Position numbers and translations under genes: made by a program. The notes below the pieces were generated by a model. The model did not search any database. It worked only from the letters and a program-made list of their open reading frames with translations, and was not told the DNA's origin. 64,000 nt of DNA from JAMDEO01 sp963775295 (GTDB lineage: Bacteria; Actinomycetota; Thermoleophilia; RBG-16-64-13): the NCBI GenBank assembly GCA_963775295.1, contig CAVZIK010000006.1, positions 62,001 through 126,000 on the forward strand. Direction: 5' to 3'. Below are positions 1 to 8,865 of the stretch, piece by piece. Within the stretch, counting starts at the first letter, position 1; each line of letters opens with the position of its first letter.

Positions 1-505
1 ACATGATGGCTGCGATGCCGATACTGGCCCAGCTGAACTGGGAATAGTAGCTGTACGTGAACGTGTCCAGCAAGATGCTGAACGCCCCCGCTAGAGCCGC
101 CGCTCCGTAGAGCCAAACCCCGCTGAAATGCTTCCAGCGACCCGCCCCGAACACGATCTCGGCACCCGCTCCCTGAACCAGCCCACTCGCCATTGTCAGG
201 ATGCCCCATTGGTTCCCCATCGCCATGCTTACGAACGCGGCCACGACTTCCCCGAGAAAGGCCGCTCCCGGGCGACGCACGACGTACGGCACGATCAATC
301 CACCGACCATCCAGACGCCGACAGATATGTATTGGACAGGGAAAGGTATGGCACCGAGCGCCGCGGACCACAGCAGCCCCCAGGCCCAGAAGATGACCCC
401 CACCGCAACAGCCAGCACAGCCGCAACGACAATGTCACGGGTGGTCCAATCCTCATAAAGCCCTCTGAAGATGCGGAACTTTGTGAAAGAAGCCTTGATC
501 GACAT
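1..505 (-). CDS. ykoE: YkoE-like ECF transporter S component (C-terminus cut by window edge)
   Basis: Partial membrane protein of about 168 visible codons, read leftward off the window. It starts MSIKASFTKFRIFRGLYEDW and continues with several hydrophobic segments. The pattern (a small integral membrane protein, WTTRDIVVAAVLAVAVGV near the N-terminus) matches YkoE, the substrate-binding S component of an energy-coupling-factor transporter for hydroxymethylpyrimidine or thiamine. It directly follows a YkoF-like gene, as in the Bacillus ykoFEDC operon, and lies downstream of a TPP riboswitch. A GTG at 508 and an ATG at 505 are both possible starts. GGGAGG lies 10 to 13 bases upstream. The ATPase and T-component genes would be expected beyond the left edge. 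Confidence 0.8.
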   Translation of the reverse strand, partial: MSIKASFTKFRIFRGLYEDWTTRDIVVAAVLAVAVGVIFWAWGLLWSAALGAIPFPVQYISVGVWMVGGLIVPYVVRRPGAAFLGEVVAAFVSMAMGNQWGILTMASGLVQGAGAEIVFGAGRWKHFSGVWLYGAAALAGAFSILLDTFTYSYYSQFSWASIGIAAIM

Positions 506-508
506 CAC

Positions 509-838
509 TTACGCTCGTCCTCCCGAAACTCTTTCGACATCCGATTGAATATCCGACACGAGCTCGTCGCTCGGCATACCGGCGGCAAAGGTGGCCGTCA
601 TCACGGCCGGTCCGAACTCCTGCGCGGCACGAAACGCCGCGCGTAGAGCTTGAAACACCTGGTCCTCGTCTCCCTGGAGGAGCGTGCTCAGGTTGCCCAC
701 CCTCACGGAACAGTGCTCGGCGGCAGCCTTGATGACGCCTTGCACCGGAGCGTCTATGTCCATCTGCCGTAGTGGGTAGACGGAGAACTGGCAGCCTACG
801 GTCGAGACATCCATGTATCCGGGGCCTTTGGTCGACAT
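509..838 (-). CDS. ykoF: YkoF-like thiamine/HMP-binding protein
   Basis: A 109-residue soluble protein starting MSTKGPGYMDVSTVGCQFSVYPL. It resembles one repeat of YkoF, the cytosolic thiamine/hydroxymethylpyrimidine-binding protein, which has two such domains (about 200 residues) in Bacillus; only one is present here. Its ribosome binding site GGGAGGTAA overlaps the thiN stop codon, and it is followed within 1 to 4 bases by the ykoE-like gene, so translation is probably coupled. The TPP riboswitch upstream of the operon supports a thiamine-related role. I identified the family by pattern and by context; the ligand is inferred. Confidence 0.75.
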   Translation of the reverse strand: MSTKGPGYMDVSTVGCQFSVYPLRQMDIDAPVQGVIKAAAEHCSVRVGNLSTLLQGDEDQVFQALRAAFRAAQEFGPAVMTATFAAGMPSDELVSDIQSDVERVSGGRA

Positions 839-843
839 AGGGG

Positions 844-1482
844 TTACCTCCCTCGGTAGTGGAAGACGAGCAGCAGACCTTCACCGTGCCCGACCCGCGC
901 GTCGGATCCCGTCATGACGTTGCTGACCCCCCGGGTGGTCGCTTGGAGCAGACTCGCTCCGGAGAGTGGGTAGAGAAGCCCTTCTGTCGTGACATCCTCT
1001 ACGACGGGCGTGAGCGGAAGGAGCGAGACCGTATCGCCCACGGAACCGGTGAAATCGACGTCGTTGTGAGCGAGAAAGGCCTCGTGCCACTCGTCCACGA
1101 GGCGGACGTGCCTGTCAGCGAGCCACGGCGAGGTCAGCAGCAACAGGTTACCAACCAGGTGATCGAGGCGGGGTCCGCCCAGCGCGCCGAAGACGACGAT
1201 CTCGTCAGCACCACGTTCGACCACCAGCCGAAGCGCCGCCTCGGTGTCGGTCTCGTCTTTGGCCACCGGGAGCAACACGATATCCACGCCTTTGGCCTCG
1301 AGATAAGATCGGGTGCGAGGGCTGATGGAATCGAGGTCGCCCACCAGCATTTGCGGCACCACGCCCATTCGGGAGAGAGTGTCGGCCCCCCCGTCGACGG
1401 CCACCAGCCAATCGGCGGATGATATGACGGCTTCGTCTGGGTCGCCCACGATATGGGCTCCCGCGACGACAACTGCGCGCAC
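844..1482 (-). CDS. thiN: Thiamine diphosphokinase
   Basis: Converts thiamine plus ATP to thiamine diphosphate. The 212-residue protein has the family's signature blocks: DGGAD near residues 30-34, GDLDS near 48-52 and KDETDTEAAL near 75-84. Usual length for ThiN is 200 to 220. I chose the GTG at 1482 because GGAGG lies 5 bases upstream; an in-frame ATG at 1512 has no ribosome binding site and would add ten residues with no family counterpart. It is the first gene after the TPP riboswitch and precedes two YkoF/YkoE-like genes, so the operon takes up thiamine or its precursor and activates it. Confidence 0.92.
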   Translation of the reverse strand: MRAVVVAGAHIVGDPDEAVISSADWLVAVDGGADTLSRMGVVPQMLVGDLDSISPRTRSYLEAKGVDIVLLPVAKDETDTEAALRLVVERGADEIVVFGALGGPRLDHLVGNLLLLTSPWLADRHVRLVDEWHEAFLAHNDVDFTGSVGDTVSLLPLTPVVEDVTTEGLLYPLSGASLLQATTRGVSNVMTGSDARVGHGEGLLLVFHYRGR

Positions 1483-1554
1483 GTCTTCCTCCTCGGTCGC
1501 GCAGAGGAACATAGGGCCGGAGTCGCCGATTGCCCCGGTGTGAGGGCAAGGCCT

Positions 1555-1564
1555 AAAAAGAACC
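1555..1564 (-). terminator. Possible expression platform of the TPP riboswitch (GGTTC + T5)
   Basis: On the minus strand the aptamer is followed by GGTTC and then TTTTT. GGTTC could pair with the GAACC of the aptamer core, giving a terminator-like stem before the U run. This would be mutually exclusive with the folded aptamer. The pairing is only 5 bp, so this is a tentative reading; control could also act at another step. Confidence 0.3.
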
Positions 1565-1565
1565 G

Positions 1566-1650
1566 TTACTTCCCTTCGCTGGCATTACCCAGATCAGGTT
1601 CGCAGGGTCTGTGGCAAAGCCACACTCTCAGCTGTACGCTCCCCTAGCAA
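1566..1650 (-). ncRNA. TPP riboswitch (THI element)
   Basis: On the minus strand the leader contains the conserved THI-box blocks: CTGAGAG near 1625-1631, then ACCCTGCGAACCTGATCTGG and GGTAATGCCAGCGAAGGGAA near the 3' side. These are the near-invariant pyrimidine- and diphosphate-sensing parts of the TPP aptamer. It lies about 85 bases upstream of the thiN start and about 15 bases downstream of a good promoter, so it should control the thiN-ykoF-ykoE operon in response to thiamine diphosphate. Confidence 0.96.
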
Positions 1651-1669
1651 GGTAAGTCTGAACATCGAG

Positions 1670-1678
1670 ATTATAGCA
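1670..1678 (-). promoter_or_regulatory. Extended -10 promoter of the thiamine operon
   Basis: TGCTATAAT on the minus strand is a perfect extended -10 (TGn plus TATAAT). It places the transcript start at about 1663, just upstream of the TPP aptamer. No good -35 is visible, as expected for an extended -10 promoter. Confidence 0.7.
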
Positions 1679-1783
1679 CCGGCCGCACGACCGCCCCCGT
1701 TTCCGATTCGACGAGCATGGAGAAGGCCGGGCTCTCGGCTTCCGCAATTGAACGAGAGCACACGTGCCGACGATGCCGACGCG

Positions 1784-4700
1784 CTACTTCCAGCGCTCCC
1801 TGTTGACGGTATGCATGTCGCACGCCACCGGGCAGTTCAAGCCGCTCTTCGTCCCAAGCACCTGTTTGGCCGTGCCTTGAGTACCCTCGGCAGCCAGGCT
1901 CTCTTCGTCGACCATGCCGGTCTCGAAGGGGCTGGCCGTGTCGTAAACCATAGCTGCCCGCTGCTTCAGAAGTCCCCATCGGGTCCAGACGTGGTTCTGC
2001 GCCCTGTCCATGATGAGGCGTGCCGTCTCGGGATGAGACTTCTTGAGCATGTTGAAACGATTCTCCCTGTAGGCGTAGTCGGTGACAGGGCGTGACGGCT
2101 CTTTCATGTCGATCTGCAAGGGGTTCTTGCCCTCGATCGCCAGACGCGGGTCAAAGCGCCACAGGAACCAGGACCCAGTTTCCACCGCGAGCTTCTGCTG
2201 TTCGTAGCCCTTGGTCATGTCGATGCCCATGTTTATGCAGTGGCTATAGGCGATGATGAGGCTCGGTCCGTCGTACGACTCCGCCTCGGTGAAGGCCCTG
2301 ACAGTCTGAGCATCGTTGTAGCCCATCGCCACTTGGGCGACGTATATATTGCCGTAGGTAGAGGCTATCCCCCCTAGATCCTTCTTGCCTGTGAGCTTGC
2401 CGCCAGCGGCGAAAAGCGCCACGGCGCCCATGGGGGTGGCCTTAGAACATTGACCTCCGGTGTTGGAGTAAACCTGCGTGTTGAGGACGAGCAAGTTGAT
2501 GTTACGGGTTTGGGCGAGAACGTGATCCAGGCCACCGTATCCAATGTCGTAAGCCCAGCCGTCTCCTCCGACTCCCCACACGCTCTTCTTGACGAGGAAG
2601 TCGGCTGCAACGATCATCTGGGCAAACTTGCGGTCTGACTCCGGGTTCGCCTCCGCGGCCGCCAGGATGATGGCTTTCAGCTCCGCCACTCGAGCCCTCT
2701 GCGCAGCGATCTCCGCCTCATCTGTCTGCTTCGAAGCGAGCAGGTCGTCGGCAAGTCGGTCGCCAACGATATCGCGGAAAGTGTTGAGCATTCCCCGAGC
2801 TAGATCGGACTGTCGATCGACGGAGAGGCGTAGGCCGTAGCTGAACTCAGCGGCATCCTCGAAGAGCGAGTTGTTCCAGGTCGGTCCCCGGCCGTCTCCG
2901 TTCTTCGAGTAAGGTGTGGTGGGCAGATTACCCCCGTAGATGCTCGAGCAGCCGGTCGCGTTGCCGATGAGGAGGCGATCCCCGAAAAGCTGAGTAAGAA
3001 GCTTGACGTACGGCGTCTCGCCGCATCCGGCGCACGCACCGGAGTATTCGAACAACGGCTCCAGAAGCTGACTGCCCTTGACGCTGCTCACGCGCACCTT
3101 GGCGCGATTCACGTAGGGGATGCTCTCGAAGAACTCGTAGTTCACATGCTCCGACTCGCGGAGCGGCGGCTGGAAAGCCATATTGATTGCTTTGCGGCCT
3201 GGATCGTTCTTGTCCTTCGCCGGGCAGATGGTTACGCACGCCCCGCAACCGGTGCAATCCTCTGGAGCCACCTGGACGGTCCACTTGAGGCCGGGATACT
3301 CCTTGCCTCTGACGTCTATGGATTTGAAGGTGTCCGGAGCATCCCCGAGAAGAGCCGGATCATAAACTTTCGTGCGGATGGTGCCATGCGGGCAGTGGAA
3401 AGAGCACTTGCCACACTGGATGCAGACACTCGGATCCCACACGGGAATCTCGAGAGCGATATTGCGCTTCTCCCACTGGGTGGTATCGGTGGGCCAGACC
3501 CCGTCGACCGGTATCTGACTGACCGGCAACCGATCACCGTGGCCGGCCAAGATGGCGGCTGTGACGGTCTGCACGAACTCAGGCGCTTCTCCCGGCACGA
3601 CAGGCAGCATATCGATGTCGCTCGTGGGAGCCGCTGGCACCTGGAGCGCGTGAAGGGCGGCAATAGCGCTGTCGACCGCGGCGTAGTTCATCTGCACGAC
3701 CTTGTCGCCCCGCTTGCCATACGTCTTGTTGATGGCGCGCTTGATAGCGGCGATGGCTTCATCTTGAGGCAGGATGCCCGCAAGATAGAAGAAGCAGGTC
3801 TGCATGATCGTGTTGATACGACCGCCCATGCCGGTCTCTTTCGCGACCTCATAGGCATTGATCGCGTACACCTTCATCTTGAGATCAATGATGCGTTGCT
3901 GCACGTCCTTCGGGATCCTGTCCCAAACCTCCTCAGTGGGATAGGGCGCGTTGAGCAGGAAGGTCGCTCCCGGCACGGCCGCGGAGAGCATGTCGAAGCG
4001 CTCCATGAACGCCCACACATGGCAGGCGATGAAGTTGGCCTTGTTGACCAGGTAGGAAGACCTGATGGGCTGGGGTCCAAAGCGAAGATGGCTGACCGTC
4101 ATCACCCCCGCCTTTTTGGCGTCATACACGAAGTAGCCCTGGGCGTAGTTGGGAGTGTCCTCCCCGATGATCTTGATGGAGTTCTTGTTGGCTCCCACGG
4201 TGCCGTCCGAGCCCAGACCATAGAAGAGTGCCCGAACGACGCTGTCGGGCTCGGTGCTGAAATGCTCGTCGTAGTCGAGGCTGAGGTGGGTTACATCGTC
4301 CTTGATGCCGATTGTGAAGTGCTTCTTGGGCTTGTCCTTGGACAGCTCATCAAATACAGCCTTGACCATACCCGGAGTGAACTCTTTGCTGGAGAGACCA
4401 TAACGGCCCCCGATGATCTTGGCGCCACGATCCGATTCAGCCAGAGCGTCGACGACGTCGAGGTACAGTGGCTCGCCTGACGATCCGGGCTCCTTGCAGC
4501 GGTCGAGTACGCCGATGCTTCTGACGGTTGCGGGAAGAGCTGCTAGGAAGTGTTCGCTGCTGAAGGGACGATACAGCCTGACCTTGACCACGCCAACCTT
4601 CTCTCCCAGGGCGGTGAGGTACTCGACAGTCTCGTGAGCGGCTTCGGCGCCCGAGCCCATGAGCACGAGGACTCTGTCGGCGTCGAGAGCCCCTACATAG

Positions 4701-5485
4701 TCGAACAGGTGATAGCTGCGGCCCGTATGGGCGGCGAACTCATCCATATAGTCCTGGACAATCTCCGGGCAGGCATCGTAATACCTGTTGACCGACTCCC
4801 GGCCCTGGAAGTAGACATCCGGGTTCTGGCTCGTGCCGCGGATGGTCGGACGGTCGGGACTCATGGAACGGAGACGGTGCGCCACGACCAAATTGTCATC
4901 TATCATGGCCCGTATGGCCTCGTCGCTCACCAGTTGAAGCTTCTGGACCTCATGCGAGGTACGAAACCCATCAAAGAAGTGAATGAAGGGCACCCGCGAG
5001 CGCAGAGTGGCGGCGCTGCCCACCAACGCCAGGTCGTGCGCTTCCTGCACGGAGTTCGAAGCGAGAAGCGCGAACCCGGTTTGACGCACGGTCATGACGT
5101 CCTGATGATCGCCATAGATACTGAGGGCCTGGCAGGCAAGAGATCTTGCGGTCACGTGCCAACAGGTGGGAGAGAGCTCACCCGCGATCTTGTACATGTT
5201 GGGAATCATGAGCATGAGCCCTTGGCTCGCCGTAAAAGTGGTGCTCAAAGAACCGGCCTGCAGCGCCCCGTGCACGGCGGCTGCCGCACCGGCTTCCGAC
5301 TGCATCTCGGCGATGTTGGGGACGACCCCCCACAGGTTCTTCCCGCCGGCGGAACTCCACGCGTCGCAATGCTCGGCCATGGGGCTTGACGGAGTAATGG
5401 GGTAGATAGCGATCACGCCGTTGACCTTGTAGGCGACGTGCGCGACCGCCTCGTTGCCATCCATCATTGCGGTGCTCTCAGCCAT
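1784..5485 (-). CDS. nifJ: Pyruvate:ferredoxin (flavodoxin) oxidoreductase, single-subunit
   Basis: A 1,233-residue homodimeric-type PFOR. It oxidises pyruvate with CoA to acetyl-CoA and CO2, reducing ferredoxin or flavodoxin. Domain order: N-terminal pyruvate/TPP domain (YPITPSS near residues 28-34), gamma-like and swivel domains, two 4Fe-4S motifs (CIQCGKC..C near 685 and CTGCGAC..C near 745), then the TPP-binding domain (GDGWAYDIGYGG near 980). The length is slightly above the usual 1,170-1,200, with a C-terminal extension. Start ATG has AAAGGG six bases upstream. It appears to be transcribed alone from a promoter near 5630. PFOR is oxygen-sensitive in most organisms, which suggests anaerobic or fermentative metabolism. 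Confidence 0.97.
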   Translation of the reverse strand: MAESTAMMDGNEAVAHVAYKVNGVIAIYPITPSSPMAEHCDAWSSAGGKNLWGVVPNIAEMQSEAGAAAAVHGALQAGSLSTTFTASQGLMLMIPNMYKIAGELSPTCWHVTARSLACQALSIYGDHQDVMTVRQTGFALLASNSVQEAHDLALVGSAATLRSRVPFIHFFDGFRTSHEVQKLQLVSDEAIRAMIDDNLVVAHRLRSMSPDRPTIRGTSQNPDVYFQGRESVNRYYDACPEIVQDYMDEFAAHTGRSYHLFDYVGALDADRVLVLMGSGAEAAHETVEYLTALGEKVGVVKVRLYRPFSSEHFLAALPATVRSIGVLDRCKEPGSSGEPLYLDVVDALAESDRGAKIIGGRYGLSSKEFTPGMVKAVFDELSKDKPKKHFTIGIKDDVTHLSLDYDEHFSTEPDSVVRALFYGLGSDGTVGANKNSIKIIGEDTPNYAQGYFVYDAKKAGVMTVSHLRFGPQPIRSSYLVNKANFIACHVWAFMERFDMLSAAVPGATFLLNAPYPTEEVWDRIPKDVQQRIIDLKMKVYAINAYEVAKETGMGGRINTIMQTCFFYLAGILPQDEAIAAIKRAINKTYGKRGDKVVQMNYAAVDSAIAALHALQVPAAPTSDIDMLPVVPGEAPEFVQTVTAAILAGHGDRLPVSQIPVDGVWPTDTTQWEKRNIALEIPVWDPSVCIQCGKCSFHCPHGTIRTKVYDPALLGDAPDTFKSIDVRGKEYPGLKWTVQVAPEDCTGCGACVTICPAKDKNDPGRKAINMAFQPPLRESEHVNYEFFESIPYVNRAKVRVSSVKGSQLLEPLFEYSGACAGCGETPYVKLLTQLFGDRLLIGNATGCSSIYGGNLPTTPYSKNGDGRGPTWNNSLFEDAAEFSYGLRLSVDRQSDLARGMLNTFRDIVGDRLADDLLASKQTDEAEIAAQRARVAELKAIILAAAEANPESDRKFAQMIVAADFLVKKSVWGVGGDGWAYDIGYGGLDHVLAQTRNINLLVLNTQVYSNTGGQCSKATPMGAVALFAAGGKLTGKKDLGGIASTYGNIYVAQVAMGYNDAQTVRAFTEAESYDGPSLIIAYSHCINMGIDMTKGYEQQKLAVETGSWFLWRFDPRLAIEGKNPLQIDMKEPSRPVTDYAYRENRFNMLKKSHPETARLIMDRAQNHVWTRWGLLKQRAAMVYDTASPFETGMVDEESLAAEGTQGTAKQVLGTKSGLNCPVACDMHTVNRERWK

Positions 5486-5586
5486 CCGAAACCCTTTCTA
5501 GCTGGATCATCACGACGCCCCCCAAAGACCCGCGCTCGGATCAGAAACCCGGGCGGACCTGCAAACAACGACAGCAGACTTGGCCG

Positions 5587-5611
5587 AAAAGGCCCCGGTC
5601 CTGCCCGGGGC
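5587..5611 (-). terminator. Terminator-like hairpin in the nifJ leader
   Basis: On the minus strand GCCCCGG, a 6-base loop, CCGGGGC, one C, then TTTT. It lies between the TATAAT at 5630-5635 and the nifJ start at 5485, so if that promoter is used the hairpin sits inside the nifJ 5' leader and could act as an attenuator. The T run is short. Confidence 0.35.
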
Positions 5612-5629
5612 AACCCTGCCGACCCACCC

Positions 5630-5635
5630 ATTATA
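5630..5635 (-). promoter_or_regulatory. Probable nifJ -10 element
   Basis: A consensus TATAAT on the minus strand, 145 bases upstream of the nifJ start. No clear -35 is seen at the expected distance. It would give a long leader of about 140 bases. Confidence 0.45.
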
Positions 5636-5651
5636 ACTATTGGAAGGTGAC

Positions 5652-5681
5652 GGGACGACGCTCATTTTGGAACGCCGTCCC
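5652..5681 (-). terminator. Hairpin after the MmpL gene
   Basis: On the minus strand GGGACGGCG, a 12-base loop, then CGTCGTCCC; nine pairs including one G-U. It lies 14 bases after the MmpL stop and before the nifJ promoter. No T run follows, so it is a weak intrinsic terminator at best. Confidence 0.35.
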
Positions 5682-5694
5682 GCACAGTGACGAG

Positions 5695-7950
5695 CTAGGC
5701 CGGAGGACGTACCGGTTTGGTCCGGCCGCCTTCGAGGCTGATGCGAGGGAGCACCTTTTTCAAGGCACGAGGCAGATACCAGCTTATCTTGCCCAGCATG
5801 GCCATGCTGGCAGGTACGAGAACCGACCGGATCAATGTCGCGTCGAGAAGGACGGCCACCGCGAGACCGAATCCAACCTGCTGAAGCATGACCAGGTTTC
5901 CGGCCGCAAAAGTCGAGAAGACGACGACCATGATGAGAGCCGCGCCGGTGATTATGCGACTTGTTGCCTTGAGTCCCACTGCGACGGCCTCGCGACTCTT
6001 ATCGGTGCGATCGTAGTGTTCGCGGATGCGGCTGAGTAGAAACACGTGGTAGTCCATGCTCAAGCCGAATAGTATGCAGAATAGGAAGATCGGCACCCAC
6101 GAGCCCACTGTCGGGGTCTGCTGGAACCCGAACAATTGGCGCCCGATGCCCTTCTGGAAGACCAAGACGAGCATGCCGTATGCGGCTCCCACCGACAGCA
6201 GGTTCATCAAGATCGCGTTGAGCGGCACGACGATCGACCGGAACACGATCATCAAGAGCAAGAACGTGAGCCCGAGCACGAACGCGAGCACCGCGGGCGT
6301 CAGCTTGTTGACGAGACTCACCGAATCGCCGTCGAGCGCGGTCTGCCCGGTCACGTGGACCGTGGTGTCGAGTTTGCCGAAGGACATGGGGATCAGATCG
6401 CTTCTCAGGTCCTTGATGGTCTGGTAGGCGGTTGGGGAATCAGCGTCAACCGACAATGGAGCACTTATAAGCGCGAGATCCTTGGCTTGGTTCCAGGTCA
6501 CGACGGAAGTGCCGGCGAAGTTGCTCGAGGCCTTGAGACGCGCCTGGAGATCTGCGATCGCCTGGTCGACCTGGGCGGTCTCCTGAGTGTCCACGACTAT
6601 CTGGACGGGGGTAAGCATCCCCGCGGGGAAGTTCTCCACGAGCAGTTCGTAAGCAGTCCGCCGATCACCGGGCGGAAGGGTGTCTGGTGACGCAGCCGCG
6701 CCGGTCTTGAGCATCAGCGCGGGGGCTGCGATGGCAAGCAGGATGACAACCGTGAGAATCACGCCGACAAGAGGTCGAGCCAGGATCCCCTTCGTGATCT
6801 TGCCCCAGAACCCCAGGTAGACAGTGCGAGCGGAGTGCACCCGCTCGCCGTCGTGCTTCTTCCTATGCCAGCGCACGAGCGGCCAGTTGACCCGATCGCC
6901 AAGGACGCTGAGAATGGCCGGGACGAGGGTAAGCATCGCCAGGACCGCTATCCCGACAACGAGTACGGCGCCGAGACCGAGGCTACGGAAGGTGGTAATG
7001 GGGACGATAAACAGTCCCATGAGGGCAAGCATGACGGTCGCGCCCGAAAAGAGCACGGCCTTACTGGCTGAGCTCCCGGTGGCGGTGATGGCTTCGATCT
7101 TCCCGAGGCCCTGACGCCTTTCCTCTCGGTAACGCTCGATTATGAAAAGGGCGTAGTCGATACCCACGGCGAGCCCGATCATCATGATCACGTTGATGAT
7201 GAAGAACGATTGAGGAAGGAACAACCCGATTACGGAGATCGCTCCGATGCTCGCGAAGATGGCGACCAGGGCGAGAATCAACGAGACTCCCGCGGCCATC
7301 AGGGCGCCGAAGACGAGAACGAGGACGAGCAGGGTGATCGGAAGCCCGATCATCTCGGCTTTGCGTAGGTCGCTTTCTGCTGTGCTCGTGAATTCGTGCC
7401 CAATGCTGGAATCGCCGATCGTAGCGACGACGTAGCCCGCTGTATTCTGCGCCTTGACCGTCGCCAGGTAGCCGGCCATGTTACCGTCCACCTGTGACGA
7501 AGTGCCGGCCAGGGTCACGACGATGAGTGTCGTGTGCTTATCGGCCGAGACGAGAGATTGGGCAGCGCCGGCGTCGAAGAGCGAAGCCTCGTAGTAGTTG
7601 TAGGCTTGGGCTACCGTGCCCGTCTTTCCGACCAGAGCGGCCGTTGTGTTCTGAACCACCTTCTGGAACTGCGCGTCGTCGATCGTCGCCGCGTCCGAGT
7701 GGACGACGACCGTCTCGGTCGCGCCCGAAGAGGCGGTGGGAGTTCCGGACATCTTCTGGTCGAGGAGCGTCTGTCCTTGGACGGAGTCCGGATTGTTGAG
7801 TAATCTCATCTCGTCCCCGGCAAGTGCGGTCTTGAGACCTGGCGTAGCCACCGCCGCCAGCACAATGAACAACAGCCACACACCGATCACCCACCATGGA
7901 TGACGTGCGCTGAAGTTGGCGGCTTTTCCCGTGGTCAACGGGAACTTCAT
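5695..7950 (-). CDS. MmpL-family (RND superfamily) membrane exporter
   Basis: A 751-residue membrane protein with the two-fold MMPL layout: TM1 near residues 20-40, a large extracytoplasmic loop, a block of five TMs (about 200-345), a second external loop, and a second block (about 555-720). Both halves carry the family motif, GIDYALFIIERYREE near 267 and SMDYHVFLLSRIREHYD near 632. MmpL proteins export lipids, siderophores or drugs using proton motive force; the substrate here is unknown. Its start overlaps the TetR gene stop as ATGA, so the two are co-transcribed and the regulator probably controls this exporter. Confidence 0.93.
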   Translation of the reverse strand: MKFPLTTGKAANFSARHPWWVIGVWLLFIVLAAVATPGLKTALAGDEMRLLNNPDSVQGQTLLDQKMSGTPTASSGATETVVVHSDAATIDDAQFQKVVQNTTAALVGKTGTVAQAYNYYEASLFDAGAAQSLVSADKHTTLIVVTLAGTSSQVDGNMAGYLATVKAQNTAGYVVATIGDSSIGHEFTSTAESDLRKAEMIGLPITLLVLVLVFGALMAAGVSLILALVAIFASIGAISVIGLFLPQSFFIINVIMMIGLAVGIDYALFIIERYREERRQGLGKIEAITATGSSASKAVLFSGATVMLALMGLFIVPITTFRSLGLGAVLVVGIAVLAMLTLVPAILSVLGDRVNWPLVRWHRKKHDGERVHSARTVYLGFWGKITKGILARPLVGVILTVVILLAIAAPALMLKTGAAASPDTLPPGDRRTAYELLVENFPAGMLTPVQIVVDTQETAQVDQAIADLQARLKASSNFAGTSVVTWNQAKDLALISAPLSVDADSPTAYQTIKDLRSDLIPMSFGKLDTTVHVTGQTALDGDSVSLVNKLTPAVLAFVLGLTFLLLMIVFRSIVVPLNAILMNLLSVGAAYGMLVLVFQKGIGRQLFGFQQTPTVGSWVPIFLFCILFGLSMDYHVFLLSRIREHYDRTDKSREAVAVGLKATSRIITGAALIMVVVFSTFAAGNLVMLQQVGFGLAVAVLLDATLIRSVLVPASMAMLGKISWYLPRALKKVLPRISLEGGRTKPVRPPA

Positions 7951-8633
7951 TCTCTACCCCCGATCGAAACTGCGAGGTCGTCTCCGTCCGCATCCAACAG
8001 GCCGGGCACGTCGGCGCCGCGCGAGTCGGGAGCAAGCCTGAGTAACATCTCATCCACTGCACCAAGGAGAGGCCGCAGTTCAAGCGCCTCTCCGAATTCC
8101 AAACGCAAAATGTGAATTCCCACCATGAGAGACACAAAGAGAGAGGCCAAGCCGCGAGCGTCGATAGTCCGATCGAGCGCGCCGTCTTCCTGCGCCTTCC
8201 GGAAGAGACGCTCGGTCAAGAAGACATACACGTCACGAAGCTGTCTGCCGCTGCCGAGCGAAGCCGTGGAGTCCCGAGAATCCGCCAGGATACCTTCCAT
8301 GACGAGGATCGTCTCGTCGCGCGTCAGTGGCTCCATGAGACGCTTTTCGAGGATGAGGCCGGCGCTGCGCAGAACATCCCCCGGTCCTTCGTATGCTCCG
8401 AACTCGGTGCCGAAAAGCGCACTCGTGCGCCGGGCGATGCCGTCGAACACCGCGGCGATGAGGTCATCCTTGCCCGGGAAGTATGTGTAGAGAGCCCCGA
8501 CGCTCAAGCCGGCTTCCAGAGCCACGTCCTGCATAGTGGCGAGCGAGCAACCCTTCTGTGCGAACACTCTGGTCGCGGCCGTCACTATTCGTTCGCGCCG
8601 TGACTGGAATTCCTCCGCCGTCACCCTCGACAC
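7947..8633 (-). CDS. TetR/AcrR-family transcriptional regulator
   Basis: A 228-residue regulator. The N-terminal helix-turn-helix is clear (TMQDVALEAGLSVGALYTYF near residues 33-52), followed by an alpha-helical ligand domain of normal length. I chose the GTG at 8633 because GGAGG lies 5 bases upstream; an in-frame GTG at 8654 has no ribosome binding site. The 4-base ATGA overlap with the MmpL gene and the perfect palindrome 34 bases upstream suggest an autoregulated repressor of the exporter that responds to an exported compound. Confidence 0.93.
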   Translation of the reverse strand: MSRVTAEEFQSRRERIVTAATRVFAQKGCSLATMQDVALEAGLSVGALYTYFPGKDDLIAAVFDGIARRTSALFGTEFGAYEGPGDVLRSAGLILEKRLMEPLTRDETILVMEGILADSRDSTASLGSGRQLRDVYVFLTERLFRKAQEDGALDRTIDARGLASLFVSLMVGIHILRLEFGEALELRPLLGAVDEMLLRLAPDSRGADVPGLLDADGDDLAVSIGGRE

Positions 8634-8666
8634 TTGATCCTCCGAACTCTGCACGACCTAAACAAA

Positions 8667-8698
8667 CACAACTTGAATGAACGTTCATTCAAGTTGTG
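8667..8698. promoter_or_regulatory. 32-bp perfect palindrome, probable TetR operator
   Basis: The arm CACAACTTGAATGAAC is followed directly by its exact reverse complement, with no spacer or mismatch. Its core AATGAACGTTCATT has the look of AcrR/TetR-type operators. It lies just upstream of the tetR-mmpL operon and is the only strong inverted repeat in this intergenic region. Confidence 0.85.
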
Positions 8699-8865
8699 GA
8701 AGCTTACAGGCTGGGTATCCATACGTCAAGACGGACGCTCGGCATCGAGGCCCGGTTCCATCGGTGGAGGACTCTTTTCCTTCGACCGGGCACTCGTGTG
8801 CAATCATGTCCGCGTGCACGATGCCCTCAACTGAACCATGAAGTTCTGCACGGGAGTCCACAGCG

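Noticed and set aside
453..884. Open frame across ykoF on the same strand, 143 residues
   Set aside because: It overlaps ykoF in another frame, is Arg/Gly-rich and has no family pattern; high-GC frame shadow.
3146..4480. Long plus-strand open frame of 444 codons inside nifJ
   Set aside because: Antisense to nifJ, His/Asp/Leu-rich shadow composition, no domain.
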